DNA from: Neptunomonas qingdaonensis
Lineage (GTDB): Bacteria > Pseudomonadota > Gammaproteobacteria > Pseudomonadales > Balneatricaceae
Assembly (NCBI RefSeq): GCF_900113275.1
Contig: NZ_FOOU01000005.1
Coordinates: forward strand, 246,087 to 310,086
Reading direction: 5' to 3'
DNA length: 64,000 bases
Part shown: positions 16,351-25,382 of the stretch, piece by piece
Layout of the letters: every line of letters starts with the position of its first letter
Numbering within the stretch: the stretch's first letter is position 1
Program-made: the position numbers and the translations under genes
The notes under the pieces: model-generated
The model's database searches: none
What the model was told of the DNA's origin: nothing
The model's input: the letters and a program-made list of their open reading frames with translations, nothing else

Positions 16351-17555
16351 AAGATGCATTCATATGCGATGCTGTCCGTACCCCTTTCGGTCGCTACGCC
16401 GGAGGCTTGGCACCTGTACGTCCCGACGACTTAGGTGCTGTTCCGATTAAAGCACTGATGGACCGCAACCCAAATGTTGACTGGAGCACTGTCGAAGACA
16501 TTATTTACGGCAACGCTAACCAGGCTGGCGAAGACAACCGTAACGTCGCACGTATGTCTGGGTTGTTAGCGGGTCTTCCTGTCGCTGTGCCAGGCACGAC
16601 TGTTAACCGCTTATGCGGTTCAGGTATCGATGCCATCGGCATGGCGGCTCGTGCGATCAAGTCGGGTGAAACTGAACTGATGATTGCCGGTGGTTGCGAG
16701 TCAATGTCGCGTGCACCTTTTGTCATGGGTAAAGCAGAATCAGGTTTCAGTCGTAATCCTAATGGCCTTTACGATACAACGATCGGCTGGCGTTTCATTA
16801 ACAAAAAGATGAAAGAGCAATACGGCGTAGATTCTATGCCTGAGACTGCAGAAAACGTCGCAGAAGAATTCAACATATCGCGCGAAGATCAGGATCTTTT
16901 CGCATACCGCAGCCAACAGAAAACAGCTGCGGCCATGAAAAAAGGTCTCTTTAAAGAAGAGATAGTAGCGGTTGTCATCCCACAGCGAAAAGGTGATCCC
17001 ATCGTTGTCGATACCGACGAACACCCACGCGCATCAACGACACTGGAAGATCTGGCTAAGCTAAAAGCGCCCTTCAGAGCCGGCGGTTCTGTCACAGCAG
17101 GTAATGCTTCTGGCGTGAACGACGGTGCATGCGCACTATTGATAGCCTCTGCAGAAGCGGCGAAAGCCAATGGTCTGACGCCTAAAGCACGTATCGTAGC
17201 GATGGCTGCAGCGGGTCTGGAACCTCGCATTATGGGCTTTGGCCCGGCACCGGCTACGCGTAATGTACTGAAAAAAGCAGGTCTTACTCTCGATCAGATG
17301 GATGTTATTGAGCTTAACGAAGCGTTTGCTTCACAGGGCTTAGCCGTTATGCGCGATTTAGGCCTGGCTGACGATGCTGCCCACGTTAACCCGAACGGCG
17401 GAGCCATCTCTTTAGGCCACCCCCTTGGCGCTAGTGGCGCTCGCTTAGTGACAACCGCTATGTATCAACTTCACCGTACCGGTGGTCGTTATGCATTGTG
17501 CACTATGTGTATAGGCGTGGGGCAAGGTATAGCCATGATTATTGAGCGCGTTTGA
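16347..17555 (+). CDS. paaJ: 3-oxoadipyl-CoA thiolase PaaJ
   Basis: A 402-residue acetyl-CoA acyltransferase of the PcaF/PaaJ type. It has the nucleophilic cysteine in TVNRLCGSGIDAIG (near residue 90), the GHPLGASGAR histidine motif and the C-terminal CIGVGQG cysteine. It cleaves 3-oxoadipyl-CoA to succinyl-CoA and acetyl-CoA, and acts on the C8 intermediate earlier in the pathway. It is the last gene of the coupled operon; paaK follows after a 107-bp gap. Confidence 0.95.
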   Translation: MKDAFICDAVRTPFGRYAGGLAPVRPDDLGAVPIKALMDRNPNVDWSTVEDIIYGNANQAGEDNRNVARMSGLLAGLPVAVPGTTVNRLCGSGIDAIGMAARAIKSGETELMIAGGCESMSRAPFVMGKAESGFSRNPNGLYDTTIGWRFINKKMKEQYGVDSMPETAENVAEEFNISREDQDLFAYRSQQKTAAAMKKGLFKEEIVAVVIPQRKGDPIVVDTDEHPRASTTLEDLAKLKAPFRAGGSVTAGNASGVNDGACALLIASAEAAKANGLTPKARIVAMAAAGLEPRIMGFGPAPATRNVLKKAGLTLDQMDVIELNEAFASQGLAVMRDLGLADDAAHVNPNGGAISLGHPLGASGARLVTTAMYQLHRTGGRYALCTMCIGVGQGIAMIIERV

Positions 17556-17662
17556 TTCCCAATATAACAATTATAAAAGAGTGTTAACGCTTAGGCAGCT
17601 ATCTGGCTTTAGCCCTGAAGATTGCCAAAGAACTGACAAAGAACAACAGGATTATAAAAAAT

Positions 17663-18970
17663 ATGTCTATTGAAAAAACCCGCAGCGGCTCGCTCGATGA
17701 TATCGAAATGGCGAGCATTGATGAACTACGCGCATTACAGCTCAAGCGAATGCGTTGGAGTATTGCGCATTGTTATAACAATGTTCCTGCTTACCGTAAA
17801 ATGTGTAAAGACAAAGGGGTTCATCCGTTTGATCTGAAAAAACTGGAAGACTTAAAGCTCTTCCCATTCACCCAAAAAGATTATTTGCGTAATAACTACC
17901 CGTTCGGAACCTTCGCGGTTCCTAACCGCGATGTTGTTCGTATTCATGCGTCCAGCGGAACCACCGGTAAGCCTACTGTAGTCGGTTACACGCAGAACGA
18001 TATCGATACCTGGGCTAACGTTGTGGCGCGCTCCATCCGTGCGGCTGGCGGACATCACGGCGATAAAGTCCATATCTCTTATGGATACGGTTTATTTACC
18101 GGCGGGATGGGTGCCCATTATGGGGCTGAACGCCTCGGTTGCACGGTTATCCCAATGTCTGGCGGTCAGACAGAGAAACAAGTACAGCTGATGCAGGATT
18201 TCGACCCTGATATCATCATGGTAACCCCCTCTTATATGCTTAACCTGATTGATGAAATGGATCGTCAAGGCGTTGATCCGCATAAACTTTCATTACGTCT
18301 GGGTATTTTCGGTGCAGAGCCATGGACTGAAGAGATGCGTAAAAACATTGAAGCACGCCTGGGCATAGATGCTCTGGATATCTACGGATTATCAGAAGTC
18401 ATGGGCCCGGGTGTTGCTCAGGAATGCCTTGAAAGCAAAGACGGCCCGACCATTTGGGAAGATCATTTCTACCCTGAAATCATCGATCCAAATACCGGTG
18501 AGGTATTACCGGATGGGGAATACGGAGAGCTGGTCTTCACCTCTCTGACCAAAGAAGCGCTACCGATTATTCGTTACCGCACACGCGATCTGACGCGCCT
18601 GCTACCCGGTACCGCCCGTCCGATGCGCCGTATCGATAAAATCACAGGCCGCTCAGATGACATGATGATTATTCGGGGCGTGAACGTATTCCCTACGCAG
18701 ATAGAAGAACAGATTCTTAAAGTTTCTACTCTGTCTCCGCATTATGAGATCATTGTTACTAAAGAAGGAAACCTGGATAAAGTTGAAGTTAAAGTTGAGA
18801 TGACGCCTGATGCCCGCGATGCTGATCAGCTCGCAGCAACCAAAGAACTACAACATCACATTAAAGCCGTGGTTGGAATCAGTACGCGCATCACTGTTGT
18901 AGATGGCGGCTCTATTCCTCGTTCTGAGGGCAAAGCCAAGCGTGTTTTCGATAAACGCAAAGACGGCTAA
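17663..18970 (+). CDS. paaK: Phenylacetate-CoA ligase PaaK
   Basis: A 435-residue AMP-forming ligase, the usual PaaK length. The P-loop-like motif SSGTTGKPTVVGYT lies near residues 97-110, followed by YGLSEVMGPGV, YRTRDLTRL and the C-terminal hinge GRSDDMMIIRGVNVFPTQIE. It activates phenylacetate to phenylacetyl-CoA, the first step of the pathway and the source of the PaaX inducer. It is separated by 107 bp from paaJ, enough for its own promoter, and is closed by a strong terminator. Confidence 0.96.
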   Translation: MSIEKTRSGSLDDIEMASIDELRALQLKRMRWSIAHCYNNVPAYRKMCKDKGVHPFDLKKLEDLKLFPFTQKDYLRNNYPFGTFAVPNRDVVRIHASSGTTGKPTVVGYTQNDIDTWANVVARSIRAAGGHHGDKVHISYGYGLFTGGMGAHYGAERLGCTVIPMSGGQTEKQVQLMQDFDPDIIMVTPSYMLNLIDEMDRQGVDPHKLSLRLGIFGAEPWTEEMRKNIEARLGIDALDIYGLSEVMGPGVAQECLESKDGPTIWEDHFYPEIIDPNTGEVLPDGEYGELVFTSLTKEALPIIRYRTRDLTRLLPGTARPMRRIDKITGRSDDMMIIRGVNVFPTQIEEQILKVSTLSPHYEIIVTKEGNLDKVEVKVEMTPDARDADQLAATKELQHHIKAVVGISTRITVVDGGSIPRSEGKAKRVFDKRKDG

Positions 18971-18993
18971 CTTTAATTAGCCAAACCATCTGT

Positions 18994-19020
18994 AAAAGGC
19001 CGTGATATACGGCCTTTTTT
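18994..19020 (+). terminator. Terminator after paaK
   Basis: AAAAGGCCGT/ACGGCCTTTT forms a 10-bp perfect stem with a 5-base loop, followed by a T run. It ends the phenylacetate block. Confidence 0.9.
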
Positions 19021-19068
19021 AATTCTATGTGACCCATCCTAAATAGGGTTGTTAATACCCGCCTTTAT

Positions 19069-19091
19069 AACGTATATTATATTCACATCTT
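19069..19091 (+). promoter_or_regulatory. Possible NsrR self-operator
   Basis: A 23-base stretch with an 11-1-11 layout, the second half reading ATTCACATCTT, partly matches the NsrR half-site AAATGCATCTT (7 of 11). It lies 16 bp upstream of the nsrR start codon. The match is weak. Confidence 0.25.
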
Positions 19092-19106
19092 TTAAGAAAT
19101 ACTCTT

Positions 19107-19568
19107 ATGCAACTGAGCCGATTCACAGACTATAGCTTACGCGTACTTTTCTATGCGGCCATTAACAATGACCGTCTCACTACATTATCTGAGATAGCAC
19201 AATTCTATGATATCTCTATCGAACATCTGCGTAAGGTTGTTCACGCGCTGTCTAAATCCGCTTACCTGAAGACGTTCCGCGGCAAGAACGGAGGGATTCA
19301 GCTAGGCAAAGATCCTGCTGATATCAACATTGGCCTTGTCGTTGCCCAAACCGAAGGGCTCAGGCCCATCATAGATTGCGAACATCATTCCTGCCGTTTG
19401 ACAAATTTTTGCACACTACAACCTATTCTCAATAAAGCAAAAAATGCTTTTATGGACGTTCTCAAAGAACATACACTCGCTGACCTCATCGCTAATAAGC
19501 CTATGCGCCAGGGACTTATTGGCTCGGATATAACGACACCTGAACGGCCGGCTAAACCGGTTAACTAA
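19107..19568 (+). CDS. nsrR: Nitric-oxide-sensing repressor NsrR (Rrf2 family)
   Basis: A 153-residue Rrf2-family protein. The N-terminal winged helix (about 1-75) includes DISIEHLRKVVHALSK. The cysteines C91, C96 and C102 have CX4CX5C spacing and the same numbering as E. coli NsrR, where they hold an Fe-S cluster that senses NO. The family represses NO-detoxification genes. It is transcribed alone after the paaK terminator. Two very small genes downstream share an NsrR-like site (19879-19901), a plausible local target. Confidence 0.9.
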   Translation: MQLSRFTDYSLRVLFYAAINNDRLTTLSEIAQFYDISIEHLRKVVHALSKSAYLKTFRGKNGGIQLGKDPADINIGLVVAQTEGLRPIIDCEHHSCRLTNFCTLQPILNKAKNAFMDVLKEHTLADLIANKPMRQGLIGSDITTPERPAKPVN

Positions 19569-19577
19569 ACCGGTTTA
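19552..19577. repeat. Repeated AAACCGGTT at the nsrR stop
   Basis: CTAAACCGGTT occurs twice (19552-19562 and 19565-19575) and each copy contains the palindrome AACCGGTT. The pair could fold as AAACCGG/CCGGTTT across the stop codon and act as a weak convergent terminator. There is no long T run. Confidence 0.35.
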
Positions 19578-19620
19578 TATGCTGAGCACTGGTCATAACC
19601 CCTCATGTGTATTCAGCTTG

Positions 19621-19818
19621 TTAGCTCTGCTTTTTATCCCGGCTGTGTGAGTCTTCGTTTTGTAGAAAATGAGGCCTGATCAGTTCATAATCCTGCCCTG
19701 CAACATATGCCCCTTTATAGCCATCTACCCGATGTATTGATTTGACGGCCGTTCCTGTGACGTCTAACCACGAACGGTGTAATTCATCTCGTTTTTTTTT
19801 GCTCGTGCCCTTATTCAT
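19621..19818 (-). CDS. Small conserved-looking protein of unknown function
   Basis: 65 residues, basic N terminus (MNKGTSKKKRDELHRSWLD) and a more ordered middle with GYKGAYVAGQDYELIRP. An in-frame ATG at 19845 is possible, but the ATG at 19818 has AGGGGTGG at good spacing and gives a natural basic start. It has no signal peptide, membrane helix or known motif. It is divergent from another tiny gene (19986), with an NsrR-like palindrome in between. I do not recognise the family; a nucleic-acid-binding role would fit the basic N terminus but is speculative. Confidence 0.6.
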   Translation of the reverse strand: MNKGTSKKKRDELHRSWLDVTGTAVKSIHRVDGYKGAYVAGQDYELIRPHFLQNEDSHSRDKKQS

Positions 19819-19878
19819 GTAACCACCCCTGCTATGACTCATCAAAATAAAATTGTACTGAAAACAGCGTCAAATAAT

Positions 19879-19901
19879 AAAATGTATTTACAAAACATTT
19901 T
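19879..19901. promoter_or_regulatory. NsrR-like operator between two small genes
   Basis: A 23-base imperfect palindrome with an 11-1-11 layout. The first half AAAATGTATTT matches the NsrR half-site AAGATGYATTT at 10 of 11, and the second half is CAAAACATTTT. An exact reverse complement of the first half, AAATACATTTT, recurs at 19926-19936. It lies 60 bp upstream of the 19818 start and 84 bp upstream of 19986, next to the nsrR gene. Confidence 0.5.
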
Positions 19902-19985
19902 ATATATGAATAATAGGTACATATCAAATACATTTTAATAATCCGAATCATCACTTACACACTTTGATAACAGAAAAGGCAGCCC

Positions 19986-20189
19986 ATGAGCATCTTCGAT
20001 TCTGAAATATTCGTATTAGTCTGTGTGATCCTAATGATCTTGTACAAATTCTGGTCTGTCTGGACGGTGTCCAAACAATCAAAGGCATCCCGCGAAGGGA
20101 AAATGATTTTTATTGGTTTGATCAGTGGTGCGACTGTTTTTGGCGTCATGGCCAAGCTCTATATCAGCATGGCCATGAGTCTTACCTAG
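19986..20189 (+). CDS. Small two-helix membrane protein, unknown
   Basis: 67 residues with two hydrophobic stretches (about 8-20 and 41-63: IFVLVCVILMILYKF and FIGLISGATVFGVMAK) joined by a basic loop (SKQSKASREGK). This is a typical small inner-membrane protein. The ATG follows AAAGGCAGCCC. It is divergent from the 65-residue gene across an NsrR-like site, so it could be NO- or iron-responsive. No family recognised. Confidence 0.6.
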   Translation: MSIFDSEIFVLVCVILMILYKFWSVWTVSKQSKASREGKMIFIGLISGATVFGVMAKLYISMAMSLT

Positions 20190-20215
20190 CAGACTGTCGG
20201 GCTTAAATAAAAGCC

Positions 20216-20704
20216 TTAAACTGCAAGTTCAAGTTTGACCGCGGACACCAATACGCCATTATTATCGGCATAAACATAATGGCCAGGCTTGAACGTAACA
20301 CCACCAAAGGTTACATCAACATTCAGATCACCCAAACCACGCTTATCTGTTTTCATAGGATGTGCGCCCAGCGCCTGAACACCCAGGTCCAACCCACCAA
20401 TCGCATTTACGTCACGTATACAGCCGTTAATAATGATGCCTTCCCATTCATTTTTTTCAGCTTTTTCAGCAAGCATATCGCCCAGCATAGCACGGCGCAT
20501 GGAGCCCCCCCCGTCTACCACCAGCACTTTACCTTTACCGGGTAAAGCAACCTGCTCACGCACTAGCGAGTTATCTTCGAATGCTTTAATGGTGACTATT
20601 TCACCACCGAAGGTTTCACAACCACCAAAATTACCAAACATAGGTTCAACTACTTGCACCAACTCCGGAAATTGATCACATAACTCGGGTAGTAAGTCTT
20701 CCAC
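20216..20704 (-). CDS. rraA: RraA-family protein (possible HMG/oxaloacetate aldolase-type)
   Basis: A 162-residue RraA-like protein. [26 protein letters not shown] and [19 protein letters not shown] closely follow the RraA pattern. Residues R97-D98 in GCIRDV form the Arg-Asp pair used by 4-hydroxy-4-methyl-2-oxoglutarate aldolases, whereas E. coli RraA has Arg-Gln there. It may therefore be an aldolase/decarboxylase, an RNase E modulator, or both. An in-frame TTG at 20725 is possible, but GTG at 20704 has AAGGAG six bases upstream and aligns with RraA N termini. Confidence 0.85.
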   Translation of the reverse strand: MEDLLPELCDQFPELVQVVEPMFGNFGGCETFGGEIVTIKAFEDNSLVREQVALPGKGKVLVVDGGGSMRRAMLGDMLAEKAEKNEWEGIIINGCIRDVNAIGGLDLGVQALGAHPMKTDKRGLGDLNVDVTFGGVTFKPGHYVYADNNGVLVSAVKLELAV

Positions 20705-20980
20705 ATTTCTCTCCTTAATTTTCAAATAACCTAAAATACTAAAGCTAAAACAGCAGCTTACAAAACACTTCTCAAAACCAGCTGTAAAAAGTCACGCTAA
20801 AAATATCACTGAATAAAATTCTTGAATGAATTCCTCTGAATAAATAGCGCTATTTTATTACGCAAGGCGATGTTTACAACACCACTTTGATCTGTATGTG
20901 ATTTTTAACAACATAAATACATGCTTATCGATTATTTAAACATTTGAACGTGAATCTTTCCCGCTTTCAGCGCCTTTTTC
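20705..20980. other. AT-rich intergenic, no gene seen
   Basis: About 276 bp between the divergent RraA-family gene and the FliA-controlled gene. It carries the upstream signals of both. I see no ORF with a ribosome site, RNA gene or repeat in it. Confidence 0.5.
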
Positions 20981-21007
20981 TAAAGTTCAGCTAAAATGAG
21001 TCGATAA
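20981..21007 (+). promoter_or_regulatory. FliA (sigma-28) flagellar promoter
   Basis: TAAAGTTC at 20981-20988, an exact 11-base spacer, and GTCGATAA at 21000-21007. The consensus is TAAAGTTT-N11-GCCGATAA, so only two bases differ. It ends 37 bp upstream of the ATG at 21045. Confidence 0.8.
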
Positions 21008-21044
21008 AGAAAGATATAACCGACTAACAAACCGGAGGCCCACC

Positions 21045-22202
21045 ATGATTGGCACTCTGCACTCTCACAGTTCTTTCACTCAACAAAGCTCCCAGACAAG
21101 CTTTCAACAAGCAACGTCCAGCGGAAATTCTCCTGAAGCGGCCAGCCAGAATACGGTGCTTAACAGGCTAGCCAGTAACATTCCGGGAATGAGTACAGGT
21201 GACCTTAAAACGCTGAGTGCAGACGACTTCTCGCCTGAGAAGGTCGCCAGTCGTATTGGTGATTTTGTAGCACAGGGACTGGAAGCTGCGCGTCGTAGCG
21301 GTCGCTCCGAAGAAGATATTCAAAAGATGTATAACGCGGCCGTTGATGGCGTTAAGAAAGGCTTTGAGGAAGCACGCGAAATTCTCGATGGCTTAGGCGC
21401 GTTAACGGATAGCATCTCATCGAATATTGACCAGACTGAAGACAAGACAATGGATGCCCTCAGTGCTCTGGAGCCTGGACAGCAAACACCTAAAGATGCT
21501 CAAGTTTCCCGGCTGATGGCAGCTGAACGCTATCAGGAAGCCGAAACACTGTCGTTAAAAGTAAAAACACAAGATGGTGATGAAGTCACCATTAGTTTTT
21601 CTAAAAGCAGCCAATACGAAGGTTCATTCGGCATAGAAAAAGATCAGCAAGGCAACTCCCAATCACTCTTCAACATTAGCCGCAATGAAAGCAGCGCGTA
21701 TAAATTTTCAGTTGAGGGTGATCTGGATAATGACGAAATCGACGCACTGCAAAACCTGATTAAAGATGTGAACGAGATATCAAACGAGTTCTTCGATGGC
21801 GATGTCCAAAAAGCATTTGATATGGCCAGCGAGTTCCGTATGGATAAAACAGAGTTGTCGTCCATGAACCTGCGTCTGACTCAATCGGAACAGCATAGTT
21901 CGATTGCTAAATACACCGATGTAGAAAATATGCAGAACTCAGGCATCAACTCTGATATGAACCCAAGCAAACGCTTAGGTCATATGATGCACAACATGCA
22001 TGGCGCCGCTGATAGCCCTAAACTGGGCTTTATGCAAGATGCTTCCAGCTTTAGCCGCGAGATGTTATCGACATTAGTGACTCAGGATATCCGTTACCGT
22101 GATTCAGATGAACCCGAGAAAGCACGTTATAACGCCAATCTGGAGAGTATGAACAATATTCTTGCCAGCCAGCAAAGCGCTTCGGTTGAGGCTGAGCAAT
22201 AA
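21045..22202 (+). CDS. Unknown protein (DUF5610-like), FliA-controlled
   Basis: A 385-residue, soluble-looking protein without signal peptide or membrane helix. The first 40 residues are low-complexity Ser/Gln/Thr-rich. Residues about 55-130 form a helical region (LSADDFSPEKVASRIGDFV, then EDIQKMYNAAVDGVKKGFEE) that I tentatively assign to the DUF5610 family. The C-terminal half is Ser/Asn/Asp-rich. Strong ribosome site (GGAGG). A near-consensus sigma-28 promoter 37 bp upstream places it in the late flagellar/chemotaxis regulon, although no flagellar gene is nearby. The disordered N terminus would suit flagellar type III export, but that is speculation. It ends in a clear terminator. Confidence 0.75.
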   Translation: MIGTLHSHSSFTQQSSQTSFQQATSSGNSPEAASQNTVLNRLASNIPGMSTGDLKTLSADDFSPEKVASRIGDFVAQGLEAARRSGRSEEDIQKMYNAAVDGVKKGFEEAREILDGLGALTDSISSNIDQTEDKTMDALSALEPGQQTPKDAQVSRLMAAERYQEAETLSLKVKTQDGDEVTISFSKSSQYEGSFGIEKDQQGNSQSLFNISRNESSAYKFSVEGDLDNDEIDALQNLIKDVNEISNEFFDGDVQKAFDMASEFRMDKTELSSMNLRLTQSEQHSSIAKYTDVENMQNSGINSDMNPSKRLGHMMHNMHGAADSPKLGFMQDASSFSREMLSTLVTQDIRYRDSDEPEKARYNANLESMNNILASQQSASVEAEQ

Positions 22203-22238
22203 CCCGCTATTAACCGACTCCTTCCACCCTCGTTATTC

Positions 22239-22264
22239 AGGGCCCTTGCGGGCCCTTTTTTTAT
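22239..22264 (+). terminator. Terminator of the FliA-controlled gene
   Basis: AGGGCCC-TTG-CGGGCCCT type hairpin (stem GGGCCC at 22240-22245 and 22250-22255) followed by nine or so T residues, 37 bp after the stop codon. Confidence 0.88.
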
Positions 22265-22273
22265 ATGGAGTTT

Positions 22274-25200
22274 TTAACGACTCGCCCGAATTAAGTCCAG
22301 TAATGCCTGTGCAGGATGCGGAATCTGTTTGTCATCCATACGCTTCACCTGGCTACGACATGAATACCCTGTCGCCACGAGCTGCCCTTTTGTGTCTTCT
22401 GCATTCACCACGTCACGCCAGCTAAGGTCATAGATCTTTTTCGAGGTAGCCAGGTTTTCGGCCTCATGACCATAAGTTCCAGACATGCCACAACACCCCA
22501 GCGCTTGAACATTGAGTGTTTGACCCAGCGCCGAAAAGATCTGTTGCCATTGTTTGATTGAAGGTGCCGCCGATGTTTTCTCGGTACAGTGCGCCATCAG
22601 CGTAAATGTACGCTCGGGCAGCCCGGCAGCTTTAGCTGAGATCAGCGCTTGCTGTGTGACCAACCATTCCTGAATCAGGTTAACGGTGGGTAAGCGATCA
22701 ACCGCTTGCGTATACTCCTGTCTATATGTGAGTGTCATCGACGGGTCGACGCCAATCAACGGAACACCACTCTGATCCAATGCGCGTAGCATGGAAGCAT
22801 TCTTAATAGCCGCTTTTTCAAACGCCTGCATAAACCCATGGACATGCAGAGGCTTACCGTTTGGCATAAAAGGTGCCACCATGACATTAAAGCCCAATTC
22901 TCTGAGTAACTCGATCAAATCCAGTACCAGCTGTGTTTCAAAGAAGCTGGTGAAGGCATCCTGAACGATAATCACAGACCTGCTTCGCTTCTCTGCATTC
23001 ATTGCTCCAATCAGCTCTACGCTGGCGAACTCAATCCCTTTTTCTTTTAAGCCTTTAACCAGCGTATGTTTACACACAACGGGGCTATCAACCATGCCCA
23101 CGTATTGCTTAAACAAGCGCTTGATTACGCGGTTCTTCATCGCCCAATTGTAAGGCGCCGGGAACTTAGCGATGGCAGGCATCATAAACTCCAGACTGCC
23201 AACCATGTAATCTTTCGCAGGTCGCAGGTAACGACTGTAGTAAACTTCCAGAAAACGTGCTCTGAAATCGGGCACATTCACTTTAATAGGACATTGCCCC
23301 ACACAGGATTTACAGGCAAGGCAGCCCATCATGGCTTCGTGGACTTCGTGTGAATAGTCGTATTCACCCTTTTGTTTTTTAAAGGTATTCTTGATTTTAT
23401 CCGGCAGAGTTTTCAGATACGAACTACGCTTCACACGGCTACTCATATCCGTCAGATCGACATCCTTTTCAGACATCAGACGCAACCATTCACGTATCAG
23501 TGAAGCACGGCCTTTAGGGGAGTGTATGCGCTCACGTGTGCCTTTCCAGGAAGGACACATCGCATCATTCGGATCATAGTTATAACAAGCACCATTGCCG
23601 TTACAGAACATCGCTTCATTGTAAGTTTGGCGTGTTTTAAGCGGGATTTGACGATCAAGCTGACCACGTGTACCTACGCCGTCAATTTTTAACAGTTCCG
23701 CTCCGTCGATTAATGGCGTAGCAATCTTACCCGGGTTGAGTTGGTTAAGCGGATCGAAAACGCCTTTAATACGCTGCAACTCAGGATAAAGCTCACCAAA
23801 AAATGCCGGCGAGTATTCAGAGCGCACGCCTTTACCATGCTCACCCCATAGCAAACCATGGTACTTCTGAGTAAGTGCGACCACCTGATCAGTAATCTCC
23901 CGAACCATTGATTCCTGCACTGCATCTTTCATATCAATAGCGGGTCGCACATGTAGTACACCCGCATCCACATGACCAAACATACCGTAGGCTAAACCAT
24001 GACTATCCAGCACGGCGCGAAACTCCATGATAAAGTCAGCCAGGTTTTCCGGAGGTACCGCGGTATCTTCTACAAAAGGAATGGGACGCTCCTGGCCGCT
24101 GGCATTACCGAGTAATCCCACCGCTTTTTTACGCATACCCCAGACTTTATTAATCTCAGTAGCACCATAGACGACAGTAAAACCAAAGCTCTTACCCGCC
24201 GCGCCGGCAACGGCTTCCAGATGCTGTGTCAGCTTTTCAACACGGGCTTGTAATTCCGCCTCATCGTCTGCGGTATATTCAACCAGATTAATGCCCAGTG
24301 TTTCCGGATCGCCCTCTTTCTCCGGAAAATAATCTTTAACCGTGTCCCAAACGATATCACCCATCGCCAAATTAAGTACTTTTGAATCGATGGTTTCGAT
24401 TGATGTCGGGCCCCAATCCATTAACGCTTTGGCATCTCTGAGCGAGCTTTCAAAGCTGTTATATTTAACATTAACGAGCGCCGCAAACTTCGGAATCGGC
24501 AGTACATTCAGTTTGGCTTCCGCAATAAAGGCAAGCGAACCTTCTCCTCCGCACAAAACAGAATTAAGGTTAAAGCGTCCTGACTCATCTCTTATATGCG
24601 CCAGGTCATAACCGGTTAAACAACGATTGAGTTTCGGAAACTTTTCTTCAATCAACGCTTTTTTATCGGTATAAATTTCATCAATCAAGCGATGAATTTC
24701 ACCCACCCGATCCTGCCTCAACTTGAGGGAGGCCAGCTGATCGTCTTCCAGTGGCAAAGAATCCCAGACGGTGCCGTCTAACAATACGCTTTTAAGTTCG
24801 AGCACATGATCCCGCGTCTTGCCGTATAAACAGCTGCCCTGTCCACTGGCATCCGTATTGATCATTCCGCCGACCGTAGCGCGATTACTCGTGGACAACT
24901 CTGGTGCAAAAAACAAACCATAGGGCTTCAGTGCAGCATTCAGCTGATCCTTAACAACGCCCCCTTCAACTCTTACCCAACGCTCTTCCTGATTAATTTC
25001 AAGAATACGATTCATGTGTTTAGAAACGTCTACAATCAGGCCATCCGTTAATGATTGCCCGTTGGTGCCGGTACCACCACCACGGGGGGTTAAAACGATA
25101 TGATTAAACGCCTGCTCAGATGACAACTCGGCAATCAACACCAGATCAGCCAGGGATTTAGGATAAAGAACACCTTGCGGTAACACCTGATAAATACTGT

Positions 25201-25333
25201 TATCGGTCGATAATGCAATACGGTTGGCATAATCCTGATTCAGCTCACCTGCAAACCCTTTATCCTTTAATGCATGGATAAAAGACAGATAGTGGGTTTG
25301 GGTTGTTTCAACAGTGGATATTCTGGGAATCAT
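22274..25333 (-). CDS. ydiJ: YdiJ-type FAD-linked dehydrogenase with Fe-S domain
   Basis: About 1019 residues. The N-terminal FAD-binding domain (PCMH type, with TPRGGGTGTNGQSL near 90) is followed by the FAD-oxidase C-terminal region, then a 4Fe-4S module with CLACKSCVGQCPIKVNVPDF and a CCG-type C-terminal domain (GCCGMSGTYG). This is the YdiJ layout, a D-2-hydroxyglutarate/D-lactate-type dehydrogenase. The in-frame ATG at 25384 overlaps a palindrome. The ATG at 25333 gives MIPRIS, matching known YdiJ N termini, so I use it. It is divergent from a LysR gene that probably controls it. Confidence 0.9.
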   Translation of the reverse strand: MIPRISTVETTQTHYLSFIHALKDKGFAGELNQDYANRIALSTDNSIYQVLPQGVLYPKSLADLVLIAELSSEQAFNHIVLTPRGGGTGTNGQSLTDGLIVDVSKHMNRILEINQEERWVRVEGGVVKDQLNAALKPYGLFFAPELSTSNRATVGGMINTDASGQGSCLYGKTRDHVLELKSVLLDGTVWDSLPLEDDQLASLKLRQDRVGEIHRLIDEIYTDKKALIEEKFPKLNRCLTGYDLAHIRDESGRFNLNSVLCGGEGSLAFIAEAKLNVLPIPKFAALVNVKYNSFESSLRDAKALMDWGPTSIETIDSKVLNLAMGDIVWDTVKDYFPEKEGDPETLGINLVEYTADDEAELQARVEKLTQHLEAVAGAAGKSFGFTVVYGATEINKVWGMRKKAVGLLGNASGQERPIPFVEDTAVPPENLADFIMEFRAVLDSHGLAYGMFGHVDAGVLHVRPAIDMKDAVQESMVREITDQVVALTQKYHGLLWGEHGKGVRSEYSPAFFGELYPELQRIKGVFDPLNQLNPGKIATPLIDGAELLKIDGVGTRGQLDRQIPLKTRQTYNEAMFCNGNGACYNYDPNDAMCPSWKGTRERIHSPKGRASLIREWLRLMSEKDVDLTDMSSRVKRSSYLKTLPDKIKNTFKKQKGEYDYSHEVHEAMMGCLACKSCVGQCPIKVNVPDFRARFLEVYYSRYLRPAKDYMVGSLEFMMPAIAKFPAPYNWAMKNRVIKRLFKQYVGMVDSPVVCKHTLVKGLKEKGIEFASVELIGAMNAEKRSRSVIIVQDAFTSFFETQLVLDLIELLRELGFNVMVAPFMPNGKPLHVHGFMQAFEKAAIKNASMLRALDQSGVPLIGVDPSMTLTYRQEYTQAVDRLPTVNLIQEWLVTQQALISAKAAGLPERTFTLMAHCTEKTSAAPSIKQWQQIFSALGQTLNVQALGCCGMSGTYGHEAENLATSKKIYDLSWRDVVNAEDTKGQLVATGYSCRSQVKRMDDKQIPHPAQALLDLIRASR

Positions 25334-25382
25334 GAGGGTAATCACATCTGGTTTGTTTTTAATTGCACTATGATGCAGAATC

